A stretch of 8,884 bases of DNA, taken from assembly GCA_023230245.1 (NCBI GenBank), contig JALNXT010000038.1:1-8884 (forward strand), in the 5' to 3' direction. Below the pieces are notes generated by a model, which saw only the letters and a list, made by a program, of their open reading frames with translations, did not search any database and had not been told where the DNA came from. This document shows, in pieces, positions 1 to 5,970 of this stretch (position 1 is the first letter of the stretch; every line of letters starts with the position of its first letter). The translations under genes and the position numbers were made by a program. This stretch comes from Candidatus Cloacimonadota bacterium. Its GTDB lineage: Bacteria > Cloacimonadota > Cloacimonadia > Cloacimonadales > Cloacimonadaceae.

Positions 1-915
1 GAAGCATTACAACAGATAGAGAGCCAATTGAAGGGCGGAGCAGAAGGCAAGGAAGTATTCATGCGTTTCACGCACGTATTTGGCAAGTTTCCCGCCTTCA
101 TGCTGGGGCTGGCAACGCGTAGCGGTAATATGGCAGAGGTATTTGAGGCTACCAGCAAGTTTATCGAGCGGGACATGGAAATTAAAAAGAGCATAAAACA
201 AGCTTTGGTTTCCCCCATGTTTGCGCTGCTTGCCACGATCGGGGCGGTGATGTATTACGTAGTGGATATCTTCCCTTCCACTGCGGAGATGTTTCTTAAA
301 TACGATATGCCACTCCCACCTCTCACCAAGAGTACCCTGGATTTTAGCCACTGGCTTTCCATCTATTGGTGGCTGATAGCGGTGGCGGTATTAACCCCCA
401 TCGTAGTAATCTGGCGTTGGTGGCAAACCCCTCATGGAAAGATTTGGCGAGATGCGCGGATTATTAAAATACCTTTGATAGGGCACCTGATCCACAAATC
501 CTCGATAGAAATCTATTTCAGAGTTTTCGCCACCATTTACGGCGGTGCGGGAGATAATATAGAAACCATAAAAACAGCGGCGGAAGCCTGCCGAAATGCA
601 TGGATGGAAGATAGAATTAAGCGCATAACCATCCCCTCGATGCTGAAAGAGGGAGAGGCATTTGTGCCCGCGATGGAGGCTGCGGGTGTATTTACAAAAA
701 CCACCCTTACCCGGCTGAGAACCGGACAAGAAACAGGAAATATCATGCAAGCTGCGCAGCAGATTGCGATCTATTACGAAGCCGAAACTACCTATAAGAT
801 GAATGGTTTGATAGAATATATCCAAACCATTGTGGGAATGGTTGTCGCCCTTGCCATCGTTTTTTTAACTGTGGTATCTGCGGAAATCGCTACAATTTCG
901 CCACCCACTATGTAA
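1..915 (+). CDS. Type II secretion / type IV pilus inner-membrane platform protein (GspF/PilC/MshG family), 5' partial
   Basis: The reading frame is open from base 1, so the true start lies to the left; the TTG at 28 is not a convincing start. The 304 visible residues are the C-terminal three quarters of a protein that is usually about 400 residues long. The end of the first GspF domain is visible (FPAFMLGLATRSGNMAEVFE, visible residues 31-50, matching the family's FP...GE.sG.L pattern). It is followed by a membrane segment at about 62-84 and a second at about 114-136. The second GspF domain begins near IPLIGHLI, contains the typical TGQETGNIMQAAQQIA stretch at about 242-257, and ends in a third membrane segment at about 275-298. 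Proteins of this family sit in the inner membrane and couple the assembly ATPase to pilin extraction. The ATPase gene follows after 4 bases, as expected for this machine. Family assignment is firm; whether it is called GspF, PilC or MshG cannot be decided here. Confidence 0.93.
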   Translation, partial: EALQQIESQLKGGAEGKEVFMRFTHVFGKFPAFMLGLATRSGNMAEVFEATSKFIERDMEIKKSIKQALVSPMFALLATIGAVMYYVVDIFPSTAEMFLKYDMPLPPLTKSTLDFSHWLSIYWWLIAVAVLTPIVVIWRWWQTPHGKIWRDARIIKIPLIGHLIHKSSIEIYFRVFATIYGGAGDNIETIKTAAEACRNAWMEDRIKRITIPSMLKEGEAFVPAMEAAGVFTKTTLTRLRTGQETGNIMQAAQQIAIYYEAETTYKMNGLIEYIQTIVGMVVALAIVFLTVVSAEIATISPPTM

Positions 916-919
916 AAAA

Positions 920-2701
920 ATGAACACTCTTACTAAGTTCGGTAAGTATTTGGTTGATAGGGGCTATTTAGAGCGCGACGTGGTGGAAAACGCTTATAAA
1001 AAAATGGTGGAATTTGGAGAGTACTCCGCAGGTTCTTTAGCCAAATTGTTGGAAGATGATTTTGGTGTGCCTCACGACAAGGTGTTCGAAGCTCTGGCAA
1101 AGCACTATGCCTTCCCCCAACAGGATATCGATGTTGAGCATCTGGAGCCTAATCAGATTGATGCCTGCAAAGATATCCTTAGTAAGATTCCCGAAGAACT
1201 AAAGAAAAAGCTGTTCTTTCATAAGATATTCCCCTTTAACATACTGAATAAAGATAGAGAAGCCCTCCAGGTTTTGGCATCAAACCCCACCGAAGCCGTT
1301 ATCCAGGAAATACCTGAACAAACTCAATATAAGCGTATTGAGATATACTGGACAAACCTAAGAACGATCGAAGAACTGATCGCCAAAATCGCCCCACAAA
1401 AGAATGAATTTCTTGCACTGCTGGAAGAAGCAGGACAAATCCTTAGCGATATCGATGATGGCAGTGGCGGATTTGAGCTAAATGAACATGACCTGGATGA
1501 AGAGATAAACAAAAGCTTGCTGGTAAACCTCTTTGAAGGCGCACTAATAGAAGCCGTTCACAGAGATGCCAGCGATATACATATTATTCCCATGGGGAAA
1601 ACTACGATAGACATCTATCTTCGTGTGGATGGTAAGCTGCAACTATGGCACCGCCAGGAAGGAACACCACCTGAAGCTCTTTCGGCAGTGGTGAAAGACC
1701 GCTCTATTGGGGTGGATAGGTTCGAGCGTGATACTGCACAGGATGGTTTTGCCCAACGTTTGATAGATGATCACCTGATTCGCTTCAGGATATCCATTAT
1801 TCCCATAGTATCTTCTGAATTCGAAAGACGCTTTGAAAGCACCGTTATTCGTGTGATAGACGACCGCAAGGTGATCACCGATTTCAAAAAATTGGGCTTC
1901 CAAACCCAAGCGGAACAGGAATTCATTAAGTCTATTTCTACATCTAAGGGGATAATCATTGTTACCGGACCCACCGGTAGTGGCAAATCCACTACTTTGA
2001 TGGCGGCCTTGCATCACGTGATAAACCCCACGGTGAATGTGCTAACCTGCGAAGACCCAGTGGAATATGTAATTAAGGGAGCGAGACAGCTTAAGATCGG
2101 TCACAAGATGACTTTTGAGTTGGCGGTTCGTTCTATTCTTCGTCATGATCCTGATGTGGTGATGGTGGGTGAGATACGCGATAAGCTAACCGCCGATATA
2201 GCCGTGAAACTTGCCAATACGGGTCATTTAACCTTTTCTACTTTGCATACAAATGACGCCCCGTCTGCCATAACGAGGCTATACAAGATGGGGATAGAAA
2301 CCTTTTTGCTGGCATATTCGATTAACATTATTATAGCCCAGCGCTTGGTGCGTAAGCTATGCGTGCATTGCCGACGCCCCATATCAAAGGAACATTGGCC
2401 AGCAGCTCTGGGAATAGGGCTTACGGAAGAGGAGCTGAGTAGCGGTAACATATTTGAGCCTGTTGGCTGCCCTAAATGCCATAATGGCTATAAAGGAAGA
2501 GTAAATATTGCCGAAGCCTTGTATTTTTACCCTGAAGTCCGCGATGAGATAGTACGCTCCATGTCAGATATCAACGAAGAACGTATCCGCACTATTGCGG
2601 AAAAGCATGGTATGCTCTCCATGCGGAGTAGCGGTATAGCGCGTATGAGAGAAGGTTTAACAGATTTAACCGAAGTGCTTTTTGCCACGGCGGAGGATTA
2701 A
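920..2701 (+). CDS. Assembly (extension) ATPase of the GspE/PilB/MshE family
   Basis: A 593-residue secretion/pilus assembly ATPase, cytoplasmic, expected to form a hexamer that powers filament extension against the platform protein encoded just upstream. The N-terminal about 150 residues form a GspE-N/MshEN-like domain (FGKYLVDRGYL at residues 7-17). An N2 domain follows. The motor core has Walker A GPTGSGKS at 350-357, Asp box CEDPVEY at 377-383, Walker B DPDVVMVGEIRD at 410-421 and His box from about 425 to 445 with H436 and H443. A tetracysteine zinc site, C481-x2-C484 and C517-x2-C520, is typical of GspE/PilB and absent from PilT. All catalytic positions are intact. The gene begins 4 bases after the previous stop with no clear Shine-Dalgarno sequence (only a run of A), so translation is probably coupled to the platform gene. 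Its stop codon directly abuts the next start. Confidence 0.96.
   Translation: MNTLTKFGKYLVDRGYLERDVVENAYKKMVEFGEYSAGSLAKLLEDDFGVPHDKVFEALAKHYAFPQQDIDVEHLEPNQIDACKDILSKIPEELKKKLFFHKIFPFNILNKDREALQVLASNPTEAVIQEIPEQTQYKRIEIYWTNLRTIEELIAKIAPQKNEFLALLEEAGQILSDIDDGSGGFELNEHDLDEEINKSLLVNLFEGALIEAVHRDASDIHIIPMGKTTIDIYLRVDGKLQLWHRQEGTPPEALSAVVKDRSIGVDRFERDTAQDGFAQRLIDDHLIRFRISIIPIVSSEFERRFESTVIRVIDDRKVITDFKKLGFQTQAEQEFIKSISTSKGIIIVTGPTGSGKSTTLMAALHHVINPTVNVLTCEDPVEYVIKGARQLKIGHKMTFELAVRSILRHDPDVVMVGEIRDKLTADIAVKLANTGHLTFSTLHTNDAPSAITRLYKMGIETFLLAYSINIIIAQRLVRKLCVHCRRPISKEHWPAALGIGLTEEELSSGNIFEPVGCPKCHNGYKGRVNIAEALYFYPEVRDEIVRSMSDINEERIRTIAEKHGMLSMRSSGIARMREGLTDLTEVLFATAED
2692..2697 (+). promoter_or_regulatory. 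Ribosome binding site for the first pilin-like gene
   Basis: GGAGGA lies inside the last codons of the ATPase gene, 4 bases before the ATG at 2702. It fixes that ATG as the start. The preceding in-frame codon (2699-2701) is the TAA of the ATPase gene, so no longer N-terminus is possible. Confidence 0.8.
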
Positions 2702-3124
2702 ATGAACTTGATGGAAATGATTCTTGCTTTGTTAGCGGTTGTATTATTTACAACGCTATCCTTAAGTTATAACCAATCAATATGGAGACAAACTGATTAC
2801 CTGAATAATGCCACTCTAACCGTGCAAGCTTCGCAATTATGCCACTCTGTATTGGACGAGGCAGATGCCAAGCTATTCTCTAAACAACTGGATATTAGCA
2901 ATCTTGTTACAACTTACAACTTTACCCGCACAAAGACTTACTCGCATTTGGCACAAACTTTTACTATAAAAGCCGTAGCGGTAGATTGCGATTCTTTGGG
3001 TGGGAACCTTAGTTCTCCCAACCCCAATAGTTTTTTTAAGCGGATTGTGGTAACCGTAAGCGGGCCTAGTTCTTTAACACGCCCAGTTACAATGATGCGT
3101 CTTTATACTAAGACGTTTATGTAG
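2702..3124 (+). CDS. Pilin-like protein without a leader peptide (PilV/MshD-like minor pilin candidate)
   Basis: A 140-residue protein with one N-terminal hydrophobic helix (about residues 6-22) followed by a small polar domain. The N-terminus MNLMEMILALLAVVLF looks like the mature end of a type IV pilin: hydrophobic at 3-4, Glu at position 5, then an unbroken hydrophobic run. Prepilins normally carry a short basic leader ending in Gly before this point, but here translation starts at the mature position and the codon just upstream is TAA. The part after the helix (QASQLCHSVLDEADAKLF, about 42-59) resembles PilV/MshD-type minor pilins. C47 and C96 could form a disulfide in the periplasm. The gene abuts the ATPase gene with no spacer and is followed after 5 bases by another pilin-like gene. 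The pilin assignment rests on the N-terminus, size and context; the precise minor-pilin class is inference. Confidence 0.72.
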   Translation: MNLMEMILALLAVVLFTTLSLSYNQSIWRQTDYLNNATLTVQASQLCHSVLDEADAKLFSKQLDISNLVTTYNFTRTKTYSHLAQTFTIKAVAVDCDSLGGNLSSPNPNSFFKRIVVTVSGPSSLTRPVTMMRLYTKTFM

Positions 3125-3129
3125 GTATT

Positions 3130-3702
3130 ATGAGCGTATTACTTGATGTTCTTGGCAGTGTGATAATCGGAGCAATGCTACTCATGATGATGACCACGTT
3201 TCAGATTCAATTACAGGAATCTTCTCAGCGCATACTATATGTAGCTACGATGGTGGACAATATGGACATGGCGGCAACGAAGATAAATAAAACCTTCGCC
3301 CTTGCAGGTATCGGAATGCCAGTAGATTCTGTTTGCGTAATTGCAGAGACAAATAGGGTGGCTTTCAAAACATTCTGGGATTGTAATTCAGACACATTAT
3401 CCACAACACGCCACACCATCGAAATAAAGATTGCGGACACCGCAAATAATTATGGGAAGGCTCTTATCATCTCGCAGGACGGAACCCCCATGACAAACGC
3501 GGGCTATATCTTTTACATCGAAGCCATATCATTTATATATTATAATAAGAGTGATGTTGTAACTAATTCTGCAGGTACAGTCCGCTCGGCAGATGTTTTA
3601 TTAACATTCCGGCGCGATTCCAATGGTGCAGGGAACCGCCCTCTACGCACAAATATACAGGTAAAGTGCTATTTTATGAATAGCTATTTGCAAGGAGCTT
3701 AA
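3130..3702 (+). CDS. Pilin-like protein without a leader peptide (PilW/MshO-like minor pilin candidate)
   Basis: A 190-residue protein with an N-terminal hydrophobic helix (about residues 3-23) and a soluble domain. The segment after the helix (residues about 38-63, including MAATKINKTFALAGIGMP) resembles PilW/MshO minor pilins, in which a similar helix runs into an Ala-Gly motif. Residue 6 is Asp; if the initiator Met is removed, as expected before Ser, this acid falls at mature position 5. The nearest in-frame stop upstream is at 3109-3111 and only ATT offers even a non-canonical start in between, so no standard leader peptide can be encoded. The ribosome binding site is weak (AGGT at 3123-3126), and translation may be coupled to the previous gene, whose stop lies 5 bases upstream. 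Cysteines are at 69, 85 and 180. The PilW-like assignment is moderate. Confidence 0.7.
   Translation: MSVLLDVLGSVIIGAMLLMMMTTFQIQLQESSQRILYVATMVDNMDMAATKINKTFALAGIGMPVDSVCVIAETNRVAFKTFWDCNSDTLSTTRHTIEIKIADTANNYGKALIISQDGTPMTNAGYIFYIEAISFIYYNKSDVVTNSAGTVRSADVLLTFRRDSNGAGNRPLRTNIQVKCYFMNSYLQGA
3692..3697 (+). promoter_or_regulatory. Ribosome binding site for the LamG-bearing pilin-like gene
   Basis: AAGGAG sits 6 bases before the ATG at 3704, inside the end of the previous gene. In the frame of 3704 an upstream stop (TGA, 3677-3679) closes the reading frame with no ATG, GTG or TTG in between, so the start is well determined. Confidence 0.8.
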
Positions 3703-3703
3703 T

Positions 3704-4975
3704 ATGGGACGCTCGGTTTTGCTATCAGTGATGTTGATGACTACGCTGTTTGCTGCAATTTTAGTTAGTCTGAACAGAAACATGATTCAGTTTCCTCGTG
3801 TTATGGTTAGAAATGCACTGAATAAGGAAGCGGAAAATGTTAGTGATTTTGCACTGAGGAATGCCATCAGAAATGCAGGCTCTCAAGAGTTCTTGCAGTC
3901 CTATCTTGAGGGAGAACATTTCGAGGATGAGCTGAAGTTCACCCAAGTATTTCACAATTTTAAGATAGGCAACTGTACTATCGATAGCTTGAGGTATAGC
4001 TTTGTAAATAGCCAGGGGAACTATAAAGTAAAAAGCTTTATCAGAGCTTCTATGCAAGGCGTTAACGTATCTCGTGATGCCGAAATGGCATTTGATTATC
4101 CACTCCTTACATTGGGAGGAAGTAAACCGAACATTATATATCTGGAAATGGAGAGGCTTCTCTTGTTTCCCTGGCTTTTCCATGATAGAGAACTGCCAGA
4201 TTCTTCGGGTAACGGATACAGCGGTACCGCAGGGGGCTTTTCCTTGATAAGTGCTACAATTCCCTGGGGTGGAGCTTACAGCAAGTATTGTACTAAATTC
4301 AATGGCATAGATAATTATATATCTGTAGATCCCCAAGTGGACCCAGCAACGGGAGTGGACAGCCTAAGCACAGATAACTCTTTTTCTCTATTGATATTCG
4401 CCAAATTAGATAAGAACGGCTACCGAGCACTATTTACAAATTACGACAAAAATCAAGGTACGCTATTGTGGATACCAAGTGAGCCAGAAAGTGCTACTAT
4501 GAAACTAAAACCTTGTGCGGGGATATGGTATGATAAAGCAGATGGAAAAATGCACTTTGCCGTGACCCAAAATGATGTAGGTAGAACCATGCTGGAGGTT
4601 AAGGTTGCCCATACGCGAACGGCGGTTATCTGGAATTTTATTTTGGGGATACCATTTTTTAATCTTTCGTTCGCTGAATATCCTTGGTGCTCTTATGGGA
4701 TTACATATAATTCAGGTACGTTAAAAGGTTACATCAATGGTGTAAACGTGGGTACCGTTTCGGGAACAAACATTCGTGCATATCCCAGCCTATATGGGAT
4801 GTCTATTGGCAGACGCGACATAAGAGTAGCCGGAGTAAAATACGACGATTACAGGTATTTTTGTGGTGTGATGGACCAAAGCGGCATGCACGATCGAGCG
4901 TTAACCGCTGGCGAGATGAAAAGTTGGCACAACGGCGTTATGAGCGCTACCCTGATTAAATATATAAGAGATTAA
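3704..4975 (+). CDS. Pilin-like (PilX/MshP-type) N-terminus fused to a LamG/concanavalin-type domain; candidate pilus-tip adhesin
   Basis: A 423-residue protein. Residues about 4-22 (SVLLSVMLMTTLFAAILVS) form one membrane helix after a tiny N-terminus, as in PilX/MshP/GspK-type proteins, which lack the Glu at position 5. A helical and beta region follows to about 130. From about 150 to 415 the sequence reads as a LamG/jelly-roll lectin-like domain: DSSGNGYSGTAGG near 166-178, KFNGIDNYISVDP near 198-210, a hydrophobic strand with FSLLIFAKL near 227-235, then WCSYGITYNSGTLKGYING near 328-346, and DQSGMHDRALTAGEM near 391-405. These are the usual landmarks of Laminin_G_3 proteins (DSSGNG, FDG.d.v.v, W.hva.ty...l..yvNG). 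No standard leader peptide is encoded, although cleavage after Gly2 (a two-residue leader) cannot be excluded. Next to two other minor-pilin-like genes it plausibly caps the pilus and binds a surface glycan or other ligand; the ligand is unknown. It may correspond to MshP and MshQ joined. Confidence 0.78.
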   Translation: MGRSVLLSVMLMTTLFAAILVSLNRNMIQFPRVMVRNALNKEAENVSDFALRNAIRNAGSQEFLQSYLEGEHFEDELKFTQVFHNFKIGNCTIDSLRYSFVNSQGNYKVKSFIRASMQGVNVSRDAEMAFDYPLLTLGGSKPNIIYLEMERLLLFPWLFHDRELPDSSGNGYSGTAGGFSLISATIPWGGAYSKYCTKFNGIDNYISVDPQVDPATGVDSLSTDNSFSLLIFAKLDKNGYRALFTNYDKNQGTLLWIPSEPESATMKLKPCAGIWYDKADGKMHFAVTQNDVGRTMLEVKVAHTRTAVIWNFILGIPFFNLSFAEYPWCSYGITYNSGTLKGYINGVNVGTVSGTNIRAYPSLYGMSIGRRDIRVAGVKYDDYRYFCGVMDQSGMHDRALTAGEMKSWHNGVMSATLIKYIRD

Positions 4976-4979
4976 CCGT

Positions 4980-4985
4980 GGGGGA
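4980..4985 (+). promoter_or_regulatory. Probable ribosome binding site favouring the ATG at 4993
   Basis: GGGGGA lies 7 bases before the ATG at 4993. The competing in-frame GTG at 4978 has only a weak AGAG-type sequence upstream and would add five residues (MGEKK), so the ATG at 4993 is preferred. Confidence 0.5.
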
Positions 4986-4992
4986 AAAGAAA

Positions 4993-5970
4993 ATGGATAA
5001 TGAAAAATTTAAGCTGCTTTCATGGTGGGCAATGATACGCTGGTTCATGGCGGTGGTTCTGTTTTCCATAGGCTTATTACATGTTGGCTTCGGTGAAACA
5101 ATGGTAGAAAGCGTTCTCTTTTTCGCTGTGTTTGGAGGAATATTAGCGCTCAATTTGCTGTTTCAAATACAATATCACGCTTCACAACAATGGGTGGTGG
5201 TATTTCAGATTGTGCTGGATATTGTTTTTGCGACCATCGTGGTGCATTTAACAGGTGGTCTTAACAGCTTCATAATATGGGTTTATCTTATCGGGGTAAT
5301 TACTGCCGCACTATCCGTTAAGCAAAATGGAGGGTTAATGACTGCTTTAGCTAGCAGCTTTGCCCTGCTAATCCTTGTTTTGTTATACAAGAATGAGCTG
5401 CTTTTCCCCACTGTAACGACAAATATGGATTCTGCCGGAGCCACAGTATATCTCCTTTCCTATACGGGGCTTTTTTGCGGAGTAGCATTAATTGCCAATT
5501 ATCTTTCTGACCAACTCCTACACCAGGATATTCTGGAAAAAAAGCTTTCTGCGTCAATAGCACAAATTGATGTAAGCACTAAAACAATAAATCAATTGGA
5601 TGAATTGATGCCAATCCTAAAGGATGTTGGGCATATAGATCACGATATTAATACCCCTTTGTGCGTGATAACTCTTTCGCTTGGCAGGGTAAAACGCTAT
5701 GCCGATGAGTATCAGAACGAAGGCTTACAGAAATCTTACAAAGAAATAATGGAAGCAGTGGGCAAGATAAGCCTCATTCTGCAACGCTTGCGGCGCATGA
5801 AACAGCATCCACTTGTAGATTATTATGGCAACCAAGATAAAAGGGTAGGGACAGAAACATCTGCCATACAGCAAAACAACAGCATAGATAGTATTAGCAC
5901 TCCCCTTTCTGAAACTCAGCCATGCACACAAAAAACTAAAAACGAAAGCCAACCTAAGGAGGTTTCATGA
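4993..5970 (+). CDS. PilS-like membrane sensor with a histidine-kinase DHp segment but no catalytic ATPase domain
   Basis: A 325-residue protein (330 if GTG at 4978 is used). Six hydrophobic helices at about residues 14-32, 38-58, 67-85, 93-108, 115-133 and 150-170 form a PilS-type sensor region; the TGGLNSFIIWVYLIGVITAA stretch (87-106) is characteristic of PilS/NtrY-like kinases. A coiled-coil-like linker (about 172-210) leads to an H box, DHDINTPL at 216-223, with H217 the likely phosphate acceptor, and a second helix to about residue 277. The rest is a polar, Ser/Thr/Gln-rich tail of about 45 residues. The N, G1, F and G2 boxes of a HATPase domain are absent, and there is no room for them because the regulator gene overlaps the stop by 4 bases. 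The protein therefore cannot autophosphorylate in cis. It may be phosphorylated in trans, act as a phosphatase, or signal by conformation. The pairing with the next gene is clear from the ATGA overlap. Confidence 0.82.
   Translation: MDNEKFKLLSWWAMIRWFMAVVLFSIGLLHVGFGETMVESVLFFAVFGGILALNLLFQIQYHASQQWVVVFQIVLDIVFATIVVHLTGGLNSFIIWVYLIGVITAALSVKQNGGLMTALASSFALLILVLLYKNELLFPTVTTNMDSAGATVYLLSYTGLFCGVALIANYLSDQLLHQDILEKKLSASIAQIDVSTKTINQLDELMPILKDVGHIDHDINTPLCVITLSLGRVKRYADEYQNEGLQKSYKEIMEAVGKISLILQRLRRMKQHPLVDYYGNQDKRVGTETSAIQQNNSIDSISTPLSETQPCTQKTKNESQPKEVS
5955..5962 (+). promoter_or_regulatory. Strong ribosome binding site for the response regulator gene
   Basis: TAAGGAGG lies 4 bases before the ATG at 5967, inside the sensor gene. 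Together with the ATGA stop-start overlap it fixes the start and points to coupled, efficient translation of the regulator. Confidence 0.85.

Noticed and set aside
28..30. TTG as the start of the platform protein.
   Set aside because: The frame is open to base 1 and a complete family member needs about 100 more residues upstream, so the gene is simply cut by the window edge.
2438..2640. Repeated GAGTAGCGGTA string (about 2438 and 2627), also partly at 118.
   Set aside because: Short matches inside coding sequence that encode Ser-Ser/Ser-Gly pairs; spacing and flanks differ, so they look like codon coincidence and not a repeat element.
3112..3129. A non-standard start (ATT at 3127) giving the second pilin-like protein a leader ending in Gly-Ile.
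   Set aside because: Only six codons separate the upstream stop from the ATG; none is a usual start, and cleavage after that Gly would put the Asp at position 7, not 5.
3761..4336. 191-codon open frame on the minus strand.
   Set aside because: It lies wholly within the pilin-LamG gene, which has clear family landmarks, and its translation shows no recognisable domain. It is a shadow frame. The same applies to the other minus-strand frames, such as 391-825 and 1643-2017.
4978..4980. GTG as the start of the sensor protein.
   Set aside because: It lies only 2 bases after the previous stop, with no good ribosome binding site. The ATG at 4993 has GGGGGA 7 bases upstream. The two differ by five residues only, so GTG cannot be fully excluded.
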